A stretch of DNA of 24,057 nucleotides from WVWW01 sp041568335 (GCA_041568335.1 JBFFZZ010000013.1:1-24057), one strand, 5' to 3'; positions 6,719 through 14,882 are shown, numbered from the stretch's first letter. Notes: generated from the letters alone by a model not told the origin. Made by a program: numbers and translations.

Positions 6719-8044
6719 TCATGACGTGGCCTCCACCAGCGGTTCACCGGCGTCGCGGTACTGCTTGAGCTTGTGACGCAGCGTCCTGGCGGAGATCCCC
6801 AGCGCTGCAGCGGCCGCGGAGCGGTTGCCGGGGTATCGGCGCAGCGCATGATGGATCGTTTCCCGCTCGGCATCGGACAGGGAGAGGGTGGACGGAGTGG
6901 GGCCCGCGTCGACGCGTAGTGCCGGCTCGAGGGTCAGATGGGTCGCCTCGATGATGCCATCGGTCGCATGGATCGCCGCGCACTGGATGACGTTCTCGAG
7001 CTCGCGAACGTTGCCCGGCCAGCTGTGCTCTCGCAACCGCCGGATCGCGGCCGCCTGCAACTTCGTCCCCGGCCCCCCGTAGCGTTCGGCGAAGCGTCGG
7101 GCCAGCGGCTCGAGGTCACCGGGTCGCGCGCGCAGGGGCGGGATCGGCAACGGCAGAACGCGCAAGCGGTAGTACAGATCTTCGCGGAATCGTCCCTCGC
7201 GCACCTCTTCGCGCAGGTTGCGGTGCGTCGCCGCAACGACCCGCACGTCGATGTGGATGTTTCGTTCCGAACCGACCGGCTGAACCACGTGATCTTGAAG
7301 GACGCGCAGCAATCGTGCCTGGAGGTCGGGGCTCATCTCGCCGATCTCGTCGAGGAACAGCGTTCCGCCGTGGGCCGACTGAAAGTGACCCTTGCGTTCC
7401 CGCAACGCACCGGTGAAGGCGCCCTTGACGTGGCCGAACAGCTCGGCCTCGAGCAGGTCCTTGGGCATCGCGGCGCAGTTGAGCGCGACGAACGGGCCGT
7501 TCGCGCGGGGGCTCTTGTCGTGGATCAGGCGGGCGAACAGCTCCTTACCCGCGCCCGATTCCGCCTCGAGCAGCACCGTGGCGTCGACACGCGCAACTCG
7601 ATGGGCCAGCTCGACCGCGCTCAAAGTGGCCGGGTCTTGGGCCACGAAGTCGGCGCCGGCGCTCCCGGTGGTCCCGTCATCGTGGAGTCGCAGCGCCCGG
7701 CGAGTTGCCTGGACGAGCGTCTCCGGAGCGAACGGTTTGAGCAAGTAGTTGGCGGCGCCGTCGCGCACGCACTCGACGGCGGATTCGATCGTGCCGTGCG
7801 CCGTGACGACGATGACCGGCGTTCCGGCGCGCAACGTCTGGACGCGTCGGACCAGCTCGTGACCGTCCATGTGAGGCATTCGCAGATCGCTGATCACCAA
7901 CCCGTAGTCACGTTGCGACAGGTGATTCAACGCCTCCGCGGCTTCCAGGCAAGTGTCGACCTCGTAGCCCGTGCGCAGCAGGACCTGGCTCACCGCGAGT
8001 GCCATCTGCGGCTCGTCGTCGACGACCAGAACTCGTGTGCTCAT
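6719..8044 (-). CDS. Sigma-54-dependent response regulator (FleR/FlrC/NtrC type)
   Basis: A 441-residue three-domain activator. The receiver domain (1-120) has the acid pair D9-D10, phospho-acceptor D53 in VISDLRMP, T81 and K103. The AAA+ domain (about 132-365) has the sigma-54-contact loop GAFTGA at 208-213, Walker B GGTLFLDEIG and the sensor-2 region HSWPGNVRELENV. The Fis-type helix-turn-helix (about 390-432) contains GNRSAAAAALGISARTLRHK. Walker A reads AESGAGKE instead of the usual GESGTGKE, but the invariant GK is present. Its ATG overlaps the kinase stop as ATGA, so it is the probable partner of that kinase. The basal-body operon lies just downstream, which points to control of mid-stage flagellar genes as by FleR or FlrC. 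The individual symbol is not assigned. Confidence 0.92.
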   Translation of the reverse strand: MSTRVLVVDDEPQMALAVSQVLLRTGYEVDTCLEAAEALNHLSQRDYGLVISDLRMPHMDGHELVRRVQTLRAGTPVIVVTAHGTIESAVECVRDGAANYLLKPFAPETLVQATRRALRLHDDGTTGSAGADFVAQDPATLSAVELAHRVARVDATVLLEAESGAGKELFARLIHDKSPRANGPFVALNCAAMPKDLLEAELFGHVKGAFTGALRERKGHFQSAHGGTLFLDEIGEMSPDLQARLLRVLQDHVVQPVGSERNIHIDVRVVAATHRNLREEVREGRFREDLYYRLRVLPLPIPPLRARPGDLEPLARRFAERYGGPGTKLQAAAIRRLREHSWPGNVRELENVIQCAAIHATDGIIEATHLTLEPALRVDAGPTPSTLSLSDAERETIHHALRRYPGNRSAAAAALGISARTLRHKLKQYRDAGEPLVEATS

Positions 8045-9174
8045 GTCCGTTCCCGTTCGAACGCCTTATGCGGGATCTCGACCCGGACGCGGGTTCCCTT
8101 TCCGGGTCGGCTGTCCAGGCTGATGTGTCCATCGTGGCGTTCGACGATCCGATGGACGACGGAAAGCCCCAAACCGGTGCCGTCCTCCCGTCCGGTAAAG
8201 AACGGGTCGAAGACGCGGGGCAAGATCTCGGGCTCGATACCGCAGCCGTCGTCCTGGACAAGGAGGACTGCACGGTCGCGATCTCGGAGGGTGCGCACCT
8301 CGATGGAGCCGTCGGTCGCGGTGGCCGCGAGGGCGTTGCCCAGCAGGTTCAGCACGACCTGGCGCAGCGCTTCGGGATCGGCGACGACGGGACAGGGTTC
8401 CACAGCGGGAGCCACGATCCGTACGCCGCGCAGCGCCGAGGTCGGCGCGAGCAGCGCGCAGGCGTCGGTCGCCACGGCCGTCAGATCGATCTCTCGCTTC
8501 GACGCTTGGTTGGGAGCGGCGAAGTTCAGCAGATTGGATACGATGGCCTCGAGCGACGAACCGGCGATCAGGATCTGCTTCGTCATGTCCGCCTGTTGCG
8601 GCCGATCCTGGAGATCATCGTGGAGCATCGAGGCGAACAGGCGAATGCTGCCGAGCGGGTTGCGAACCTCGTGAGCCAGCTCCGCGGCCATCCGGCCGAG
8701 TGCCTCGAGCCGGCGGCGCCGTCCTCCCTCCTGTTCCTGTCGGCGAATCTCGGTCACGTCGAGCACCGTGACGACCTGTGTTCCGCTGTCGTCCCCGACG
8801 GGGACACGTGTGACCACCAGGTCCAGTTCCCCGTCCGCGGTAGCACGTGTCAGCCGCGCCGTTTTCATCCGTGAACCGCCGTTTTCGGTCAACCGACGCA
8901 GCTCCGGATCCGCGTGAACCGTATCGAACCCCATGCGTTCGAAGGCCTTGTTGGCGCGCAGCGTTTCCCCCTCCGGGGAAACGACCGCAACGCCGGTGGT
9001 CAGCGCGTCGAGCACCGCTTCGAGCCGCTGGTTCGCAACCAGCAGGCTGCGTTCCAGCCGGTCGACCTCGGCGCGCAGGGTCTCGTGCTGGTGCTCGAGC
9101 GTGTTGGCGGCGCCCTGGAACCGGTCGAAGGCGGAGATCAACAGCGCACGACCGCCGTCGTTTCGCTCGCTCAT
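8041..9174 (-). CDS. Soluble PAS-domain sensor histidine kinase (FleS/FlrB-like)
   Basis: A 377-residue kinase with no membrane segment. A coiled coil at about 25-50 precedes a PAS domain (about 50-145; VLDALTTGVAVVSPEGETL). The HisKA domain has H168 in GRMAAELAHEVRNPLGSI. The HATPase domain (about 260-370) contains the N box VVLNLLGNAL, the G1 box DDGCGIEPE, the F box VFDPFFTGRE and the G2 box GTGLGLSVVH. It would phosphorylate D53 of the adjacent regulator. Cytoplasmic PAS kinases of this layout (FleS, FlrB) respond to flagellar assembly state rather than outside signals. The ATG at 9172-9174 overlaps the stop of the upstream repeat-protein gene as ATGA. An open frame continues further upstream, but it lies inside that gene. 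Confidence 0.92.
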   Translation of the reverse strand: MSERNDGGRALLISAFDRFQGAANTLEHQHETLRAEVDRLERSLLVANQRLEAVLDALTTGVAVVSPEGETLRANKAFERMGFDTVHADPELRRLTENGGSRMKTARLTRATADGELDLVVTRVPVGDDSGTQVVTVLDVTEIRRQEQEGGRRRRLEALGRMAAELAHEVRNPLGSIRLFASMLHDDLQDRPQQADMTKQILIAGSSLEAIVSNLLNFAAPNQASKREIDLTAVATDACALLAPTSALRGVRIVAPAVEPCPVVADPEALRQVVLNLLGNALAATATDGSIEVRTLRDRDRAVLLVQDDGCGIEPEILPRVFDPFFTGREDGTGLGLSVVHRIVERHDGHISLDSRPGKGTRVRVEIPHKAFERERT

Positions 9175-10817
9175 GGCGCGGCCTTTGCCAGGATCTGCGT
9201 TTCCGGATCGCAATAGACGAGTTGTGCGGTGACGTAGGGGCTCTCCCGCACGGCGGATGCGGTGCGGTAGTCGGCGCAGGCCGAGGTGTGATGGCCGCGC
9301 GCGAAGTCGATGTCCGCGCGTAGAACGAGCAGTCGCCGTTGTAATGCGGGTTCGAGCTCGCGGTCCTCCAGGGTACGGACGATCGTCGTGCGCGCCGCAT
9401 CGTCCTGACCGAGACGCCACAGTGCCTCGGCGGCCAGCGCCGTCGCTACGACATTTGCGGGGTCGTCGAGGCCTTCGCGATCGACATGGGCCAGCATGCG
9501 GTTGACCTCGTCCCAGCGGGCGTCCGTCGCGAGGTTCCGGGCGACTTCGAGACGCGGTTCGTCGACGCTCAACCCGAGGGTCCGTCGGGCCGCCGCGACC
9601 GTCGCCTCCTGACCGGCGGGCAGCGGTAGACCCACCGAGAGAATCGCGCCACCCACGGCGGCGATCCCGACGACGTCCTCACGCGAGGCCAGCAGCCGGA
9701 TCGCTGCCTCGCCCCCGGTCATCAAGCTGCGCCGCGCGGCGATTGCCGTAAAGCCGCGCGCGTTGCTCGTCATCCAGACCAGCGTGGAAACGGCCTCGAG
9801 CGGCCGGCCCTCGGCGATGAGCAACTCCAGGAGATGGTTGCAGGCTTCAACCGCAGCCCCTTCCCCCCGCGCCTGCATCGCAACATCGCGGAACGCGGCC
9901 GCGCGCCGTTCGGGGGAAAGATCCGGTTGCCAGACGACGTCGAGGACCCGCGCGAGATCGGCCTCGGCCGTCGATTCGTAAGTGTCGATCAGCCAGCGCA
10001 GCACACGACGGGCCGCGACGGGCCGCAGGAGCTCGGCCAGCAAACGAGCATGTTCGAGCATCGCCGCCGCGCGCTGCGGAGATCGGGTGTGGATGTTGAT
10101 GAAGTCGCGGTAGCGCGGTTCGGCCACGTCCAGCCGGCCCGCGGCATGCTCGGTCCGAGCGGCGGCCAGCATGATGACCGGGTCGTCGGAGAGTCTCTCT
10201 TCGGTCAGCTTGTCGAGCGCGGCAAGGGCGACGTTGTGGTGGCCGAGCGTCTGGGCGGCGGCGAGCCGCACGGCCCAGCCCCTGGATTCCAGCTCCGCTC
10301 CCGGCTCCCAGCGCTCGAGCGACGCGGTCCAGTCCAACGCGGAGCTCATGTCCCCGACGGCGAGCGCATTGCCCGCGGCACGGATCAGAAGCTCGGGCGT
10401 GATGTCGGCGTGCGGTTGGGCCAGCAAACGGGTCAGCGTAAAGTGAGCGGGGTAGGTCTCACCCGCGGCGAGCTGGTTCAAAGCCAGGCGGCGAAGCACG
10501 TGGACCAGTCGCGGATCCTCGGGATAGAGCGTGATCATGCGGCCCAGGATGTTGGTCTTGCGGTCGACACCGAACGGTCGTGACTCGGGCAAGTACTTGG
10601 CCAGCGCGAAGATCGCTTCGGCGGTGCGCTCCTCGATCAGCTTGCCCGCGGCGAACGCTTCCAGCTCGTCGAAGATCGCCGTTCGGCGGTGTTCCTCGAG
10701 CCCGGTGCTGTCGAGCTCGGCGACCCAGTCGCGGATCTCCGCGTCGTTCCAGGTCGACGCGCCGGTCACGGCGGTGATCCCGATCATCAGGATCCCGATG
10801 AGCGTGGTTCTCAGCAT
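9171..10817 (-). CDS. Exported helical-repeat (TPR-like) protein, first gene of the kinase/regulator operon
   Basis: A 548-residue protein whose family I do not recognise. The N-terminus MLRTTLIGILMIGITAVTGA looks like a Sec signal peptide, although only one positive charge precedes the core. Cleavage near residue 20 is plausible. The rest is almost entirely paired helices with TPR/SEL-like character, for example LLIRAAGNALAVGDMSSALD and AAEALWRLGQDDAARTTIV. There is no catalytic motif, lipobox or later membrane segment. It is coupled by ATGA to the kinase and shares its sigma-54 promoter. Inference: a periplasmic scaffold or signal input for the kinase, or a motor/envelope accessory. The kinase is cytoplasmic, so direct contact would require that this protein is not exported. 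The start is uncertain: the predicted leader is only about 5 nt and no ribosome-binding site is visible. A second ATG ten codons in is the alternative. Confidence 0.75.
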   Translation of the reverse strand: MLRTTLIGILMIGITAVTGASTWNDAEIRDWVAELDSTGLEEHRRTAIFDELEAFAAGKLIEERTAEAIFALAKYLPESRPFGVDRKTNILGRMITLYPEDPRLVHVLRRLALNQLAAGETYPAHFTLTRLLAQPHADITPELLIRAAGNALAVGDMSSALDWTASLERWEPGAELESRGWAVRLAAAQTLGHHNVALAALDKLTEERLSDDPVIMLAAARTEHAAGRLDVAEPRYRDFINIHTRSPQRAAAMLEHARLLAELLRPVAARRVLRWLIDTYESTAEADLARVLDVVWQPDLSPERRAAAFRDVAMQARGEGAAVEACNHLLELLIAEGRPLEAVSTLVWMTSNARGFTAIAARRSLMTGGEAAIRLLASREDVVGIAAVGGAILSVGLPLPAGQEATVAAARRTLGLSVDEPRLEVARNLATDARWDEVNRMLAHVDREGLDDPANVVATALAAEALWRLGQDDAARTTIVRTLEDRELEPALQRRLLVLRADIDFARGHHTSACADYRTASAVRESPYVTAQLVYCDPETQILAKAAP

Positions 10818-11121
10818 CGCGCTGAGGGAAAGAGCAAGTTCCGAGCCAAGACCTCCAACGCCGATTCCCTAAAGACGTAGCGCCGACCCCGGCGCAACGC
10901 GCCGTTTCGTCGGCGAATCGACACTCGGATCGTCGATCTACCGGCAAGCGTGGCGTGCAGGACGCGATGCGACTCGAAAGTGGGCGACACGAAATGCCGC
11001 CCGCATCTGGCGATCTGTCGGCAAATGGGCGGGGATGGCCGGGAAGGGTCTTCCGCCCGGGACCAGACTCTGCAACACGGACGCCGAAACCGCGACCGGA
11101 ACAACACGGCTGGAAGGGGTC
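10818..11121. promoter_or_regulatory. Divergent intergenic region of the two sigma-54 regulator units
   Basis: This 304-bp region separates the repeat-protein/kinase/regulator operon (minus) from the receiver-less activator gene (plus). It holds the sigma-54 promoter at 10833-10848. CGCCGAC (10881-10887) and GTCGGCG (10909-10915) form a nested inverted repeat around CGGCGC-AAC-GCGCCG (10890-10904). A near-palindrome GATCG-T-CGATC is at 10928-10938. Centres fall near -75 and -111 of the minus-strand start, suitable for enhancer sites. I see no convincing sigma-70 promoter for the plus-strand gene. Confidence 0.6.
10833..10848 (-). promoter_or_regulatory. Sigma-54 promoter of the repeat-protein/kinase/regulator operon
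   Basis: The minus strand reads TGGCTCG-GAAC-TTGCT, a single mismatch to TGGCACG-N4-TTGCW with exact spacing. Predicted transcription would start near 10822, only about 5 nt before the annotated ATG. The mRNA may therefore be effectively leaderless, or translation may begin at the ATG ten codons downstream. The divergent receiver-less activator is the obvious candidate regulator. Confidence 0.8.
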
Positions 11122-12138
11122 ATGAGCCAGTTACCCGAGGAAAACCGACAGCAAGTGATCGTCGGGTCCGGCCGTATGGCCGCGCTGATCTCCCGGCTCG
11201 GCAAAGTCGCGGCGTTCGACACGACGGTGCTGCTGACCGGCGAGAGTGGGACCGGCAAAGAAGTCATCGCGAAGTGGTTGCACGCCCACCACCCGGTTCG
11301 TCGGAACGGCCCGCTGGTCAGCGTCCATTGCGGGGCGATCCCCGAGACGTTGCTGGAGAGCGAGCTGTTCGGCCACGTGCGCGGGGCGTTCAGCGGTGCC
11401 GAGCGCGACCGCTCTGGTCTCTTCGAACAGGCCGATGGCGGGACCCTGTTCCTGGACGAGATCTCGACCATGTCCCCGCAGGCTCAGGTCCGGCTGTTAC
11501 GCGCCTTGCAGGAACGGCGCGTCACGCGGATCGGATCGACGCAGTCCAGTGCGATCGACGTGCGTGTCATCGTGGCCAGCAATCAGAGCCTGAAACGGAT
11601 GGTCGACGAGGGGACCTTCCGGCTCGACCTGTACTACCGGATCAGCGGCTTCCCCGCCGAGCTGCCGCCGCTGCGCCAGCGACGCGGGGACGTCGAGGCT
11701 TTGGTCGATTTCTTCGGTCGACGGCTGACCGGGCGGATGGGGCTCGATGCCCCCAAGACGATCCAGGCCGACGCGCTCCGCATCCTGAACGGATACACCT
11801 GGCCGGGAAACGTCCGTGAGCTCGAGAACGCCGTGGAGCACGCCTACATCCTGTCGGGTGAGCGAGACGAGATCGAGTTGCAGGACTTCCCGGCGGAGAT
11901 CTGTGGTATCGAACCCGGCGAGTCGGCGGGTGCCGGATCCGGGCCGCAGGTGACCGAGGAGGGCCTGTCGTTCCGGACCGCCGTCACCAACCTGGAACGC
12001 GATCTGATCCTCCAGTCCTTGCGCCTTTCGGGTGGGAACAAGGCGCGCGCCGCCGCGTTGCTCGATCTCAAGCGAACGACGTTCCTCGAAAAACTGCAGC
12101 GTCTCGAGGACGATGGCCCGCTGCTGGCGGCGGGCTGA
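11122..12138 (+). CDS. Receiver-less sigma-54 activator, probable flagellar master regulator
   Basis: A 338-residue PspF-like activator. A stub of about 13 residues leads directly into the AAA+ domain: Walker A GESGTGKE (40-47), the sigma-54-contact loop GAFSGA (88-93), Walker B GGTLFLDEIS with D112-E113, and GYTWPGNVRELENAVEHAYI. A Fis-type helix-turn-helix follows at the C-terminus (GGNKARAAALLDLKRTTFLE). The contact loop has Ser where almost all family members have Thr. No receiver, GAF or FleQ-type N-terminal domain is present, so activity must be set by expression level or a partner protein. The start at 11122 is preferred because GGAAGGGG lies just before it; an in-frame ATG at 11035 would add a poorly conserved leader. 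The gene is divergent from the kinase/regulator operon and ends 4 bp from the chaperone gene on the other strand. Role as top-level activator is inferred from position. Confidence 0.88.
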   Translation: MSQLPEENRQQVIVGSGRMAALISRLGKVAAFDTTVLLTGESGTGKEVIAKWLHAHHPVRRNGPLVSVHCGAIPETLLESELFGHVRGAFSGAERDRSGLFEQADGGTLFLDEISTMSPQAQVRLLRALQERRVTRIGSTQSSAIDVRVIVASNQSLKRMVDEGTFRLDLYYRISGFPAELPPLRQRRGDVEALVDFFGRRLTGRMGLDAPKTIQADALRILNGYTWPGNVRELENAVEHAYILSGERDEIELQDFPAEICGIEPGESAGAGSGPQVTEEGLSFRTAVTNLERDLILQSLRLSGGNKARAAALLDLKRTTFLEKLQRLEDDGPLLAAG

Positions 12139-12142
12139 CGAC

Positions 12143-12517
12143 TCAACCCGAACGGTCGAGCGACGCCTTGCCGGGTAGTTCGTCGCCGTAGGCCCGGATC
12201 GCGACCGAATCGCGTGCCAGACGCGCGAGCGTCTTGGCCGTCGCCAGGCGTGCTTTTTCGAGGGCCTCCAGCGCGCGCGCGCCGGAGGCGATCACCTCGG
12301 CGGTGGCCGCTCGCAACCTTTCGTCGAGCGCATCTTGTCGTCGCAGCGTCTCGAAGTGCGGTTCGAGCCGGTCGATGATGCGCCCGCGCTCGGCGAGCGC
12401 CCGCGCGATTGCTTCGGGGTTCTCGTCCTCGATCGCGGTCACCAACCCGACCGTCGATTCCGCGAGCTCTCGTAACGCGTCGTCGATGGCTAGGCGTCGC
12501 GCGCGAGCGGGTGTCAT
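12143..12517 (-). CDS. FliT/FlgN-like flagellar export chaperone
   Basis: A 124-residue, all-helical, charged small protein (for example EDENPEAIARALAERGRIID and ASGARALEALEKARLATAKT). It lacks a recognisable catalytic motif or membrane segment. Its size, its helical composition with a DRL turn after about 50 residues, and its position directly after fliS match the FliT/FlgN group, which binds FliD or hook-associated proteins before export. The start ATG (12515-12517) overlaps the fliS TGA as ATGA; an open frame extends upstream inside fliS but is not needed. It is the last gene of the filament operon and converges on the activator gene with a 4-bp gap. The exact substrate cannot be read from sequence, so no symbol is given. 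Confidence 0.7.
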   Translation of the reverse strand: MTPARARRLAIDDALRELAESTVGLVTAIEDENPEAIARALAERGRIIDRLEPHFETLRRQDALDERLRAATAEVIASGARALEALEKARLATAKTLARLARDSVAIRAYGDELPGKASLDRSG

Positions 12518-12945
12518 CGAGTGGCGACCTGGGCCGGTTGCTCGACTTCGGACGCGACGGCCGGTGCCTGTTCGGCCGCGGCGCGCCATGCGGCGGTCAT
12601 CTCGGAGACGTGCTCGGCGATCTCCTTGAGCGCCTCGTCGTCGTTGTGCAGATGCCCGTACGAGACCCGCTGTTGCATGTAGATATAGAGCCGGTCGAGG
12701 TTCTGGGCGATCTCGCCCCGGCTCATATCCAGGCTCGACTGGAGCAGCGCGATGGCCTTCGAGACGCGCGCAATCGCGTGTCCCTTGGCGGCCGGATCGT
12801 TGGCGGCGATCGCCGCGCGAGCCCGGGCCAGGCTCTCCGACGCCACTTCGAGCACGCAGACGATCAGACGGATCGGGTCCGCCGTCTCGATCTGGCGCCG
12901 ACGGTAGGTTTGTGCCGCTTCGGTTGGGGACGGACCGTAGCTCAT
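12514..12945 (-). CDS. fliS: Flagellin export chaperone FliS
   Basis: A 143-residue helical-bundle protein. The N-terminal AAQTYRRRQIETADPIRLIV is a FliS signature (pattern Y....I.t..p..Li). SKAIALLQSSLDMSRGEIAQ and NLDRLYIYMQQRVSYGHLHN match the central flagellin-binding helices. The last 20 residues are an Ala/Glu/Val-rich tail. FliS binds the C-terminus of flagellin in the cytoplasm, prevents early polymerisation and delivers it to FlhA. It begins 12 nt after fliD with GGAG six bases before the ATG. Confidence 0.95.
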   Translation of the reverse strand: MSYGPSPTEAAQTYRRRQIETADPIRLIVCVLEVASESLARARAAIAANDPAAKGHAIARVSKAIALLQSSLDMSRGEIAQNLDRLYIYMQQRVSYGHLHNDDEALKEIAEHVSEMTAAWRAAAEQAPAVASEVEQPAQVATR

Positions 12946-12957
12946 TCGGGTCTCCGC

Positions 12958-14871
12958 CTACGAGGGGGGAATGAATCCCACGAGGGAGTTTTGCTGCGAC
13001 TGCAGGATCGCGATGGCGCGTTCGGCTTCCGCGAACTGACGGATCAGCCGCGCCTCACGCGCCGACAGACGTTCCTCGAGACGCAGGATCTCGTCGGAGA
13101 GTGCGCGCAGTTGACCATCGATGATCTGTTGCGAGGAATCGATACGGCCGTCGCCGATCTGCGTGGTCTCCGCCAGCTCGCTGATGATCCGTTGCGTCAG
13201 GCCGGCGCTGAACGACACGGTGCCGAAGTCGCCGCCGGCCGCGGCCACGTCGGCCGCGGTCGCCGTGACCAGCAGGGACAGGCCGTCCGTGTCCCCACCG
13301 TCGGGGGCGGTCAGCGTTCGCCCGATCCCCGTGGCCGCAATGCCGTCGATCAGCCCGGCGACATCCAGACCGTCGTCCACCGTCGGGCTCGAATCGTCGA
13401 AACCCGATTGCTTGCCGTTACCCTGGTTGTTCTGATCCGAGATGACCGACAGATTCTGACTGGACCCGTAAAGCGTCGTCGAGATCCGCAACGCCCCCGC
13501 ATCGTCGCTGGCGACGGCCCCGACCCCGGCCGCGTCGAGTGCCGTGTTCACCTTGCTGACGACATCGGCGATCCTGTCGTTCTTGAGAAGATTCACGATG
13601 ACGTCGGTTCCGTTGACGGTGATCGTCAACGTTTCGTCGTTGAACAGGCCCTGCGTACGAATCGGGTCGGTCCCCACGACCGTCGCCTGCTCGCCGGCCT
13701 GGGTGATCTCGACCGAGTAGTCGCCGGCGACGGCATCGTTCCCGGCGCCGAGGAACTTGACGAACGCGCTCGACGTCTTACCGGACGTCAAGAACAGGTC
13801 GCCGACGTCGTCGAACCGGTTCTCCAGCAGCTCCGTCAGCTCGGCCGTGTCGACGCCCAGCTCCCCGCTGCGTCCGTCGAACGAGACACCGATCGAGGAG
13901 AGCGACCGGATGCCACCGAAGGGAATGCCTTCGACTCCGGTGGTGACGAAGCCCTGCAGCGAGGTCTGCAGACGCCGCACGAAACTGTTGCCGGCCAGCG
14001 GTCCGGGATCTTCCCGGTCCAGCTGCCCCGCGATATAGCCGATCGCCTCGTTGTAGGCGTCCACGAGCGAGTGCACGGCCTCGACCGCACCCTCCACGTC
14101 AGGGTCGACCTGCAACGTGACCGGCGTTCCGCCGGTGGTCTGGAGTAGATCGAGGGTCACCCCCTCGATCACCCCGCTTACTTTGTTGCTCGAGCTGGTC
14201 ACCGTGATGGTGTCCACCGTGATCTGGGAGTCGGCGGCCGCGATCAGCTCGTTGCCGGCGTCGTCCAACCCGAGGTTGGTTCCGTCGGTGATGGTCAACG
14301 CATTGGCCGTCCCCGTCTCCTCGGCGCGCACGACGAGCCTGTAATCGGTCCCGTCGAACAGCACGGAGGCGGAGACACCCTTGTCCTCCGCGTTGATCAC
14401 ATCACGGATGGCCTCGAGCGAGTTGTTGCCCGACGCCGAGCTGACATCGACGGTGACCACCTCACCCGTACCCGACTGGATCGTGATTGTCCCGTCGCTG
14501 ACGAGCGGTTGGTCCGCCGCGGACAGTCCGTTGCCGGCGACCTTGTGCGCCGCGGCCAGCTGCAGGACCTCGACGGAGAACTGCCCTGTCTCGGCCGCCG
14601 TTCCCGCCGTCGCGCGAAAGAAGCTGTCATCCGACAGCGTCGCCGCGCGGCCGCGAAAAACCTGGTCCGAAGAAATGTCCCGCAGCGTGTTGAGGAAACC
14701 GTTCAGCTTCGATCGCAACTCGTCGAGCGCGGATTTTTCCGCGTTCAGCTCGATCTCGCGATCCTGCAAGCGGTTGATCGGCCTCCTCTCGACGCTGAGG
14801 ATCGCCTCGACGATCGCCTTCGTGTCGATTCCGCTCGCCAAGCCGCCGAAGTTCAACGAACCGATGTCCAT
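12958..14871 (-). CDS. fliD: Flagellar filament cap protein FliD
   Basis: A 637-residue cap protein, on the long side for the family. The N-terminus NFGGLASGIDTKAIVEAILS, followed by VERRPINRLQDREIELNAEK, is the conserved FliD head with its coiled coil. The middle (about 100-560) is Thr/Asp/Gly-rich beta structure with several repeats of the kind ETLTITVNGTDVIV. The C-terminal coiled coil is at about 585-630 (EILRLEERLSAREARLIRQF). FliD forms the cap under which flagellin folds, and it can be an adhesin. It starts 11 nt after flaG with an AGAGG-type site. The protein ends GFIPPS, beyond the usual coiled-coil tail. Cysteines appear to be absent, as in many exported filament proteins. Confidence 0.95.
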   Translation of the reverse strand: MDIGSLNFGGLASGIDTKAIVEAILSVERRPINRLQDREIELNAEKSALDELRSKLNGFLNTLRDISSDQVFRGRAATLSDDSFFRATAGTAAETGQFSVEVLQLAAAHKVAGNGLSAADQPLVSDGTITIQSGTGEVVTVDVSSASGNNSLEAIRDVINAEDKGVSASVLFDGTDYRLVVRAEETGTANALTITDGTNLGLDDAGNELIAAADSQITVDTITVTSSSNKVSGVIEGVTLDLLQTTGGTPVTLQVDPDVEGAVEAVHSLVDAYNEAIGYIAGQLDREDPGPLAGNSFVRRLQTSLQGFVTTGVEGIPFGGIRSLSSIGVSFDGRSGELGVDTAELTELLENRFDDVGDLFLTSGKTSSAFVKFLGAGNDAVAGDYSVEITQAGEQATVVGTDPIRTQGLFNDETLTITVNGTDVIVNLLKNDRIADVVSKVNTALDAAGVGAVASDDAGALRISTTLYGSSQNLSVISDQNNQGNGKQSGFDDSSPTVDDGLDVAGLIDGIAATGIGRTLTAPDGGDTDGLSLLVTATAADVAAAGGDFGTVSFSAGLTQRIISELAETTQIGDGRIDSSQQIIDGQLRALSDEILRLEERLSAREARLIRQFAEAERAIAILQSQQNSLVGFIPPS

Positions 14872-14882
14872 AACGCGACCTC

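Noticed and set aside
6583..6873. N-terminal extension of flgB.
   Set aside because: It crosses the sigma-54 promoter and the end of the response regulator gene; the internal ATG has a strong ribosome-binding site and the normal FlgB start.
10951..10965. TGGCGTG-CAGG-ACGC on the plus strand as a sigma-54 promoter for the receiver-less activator.
   Set aside because: The spacing is right but both elements are poor matches and the leader would be about 145 nt. Kept only as a weak possibility.
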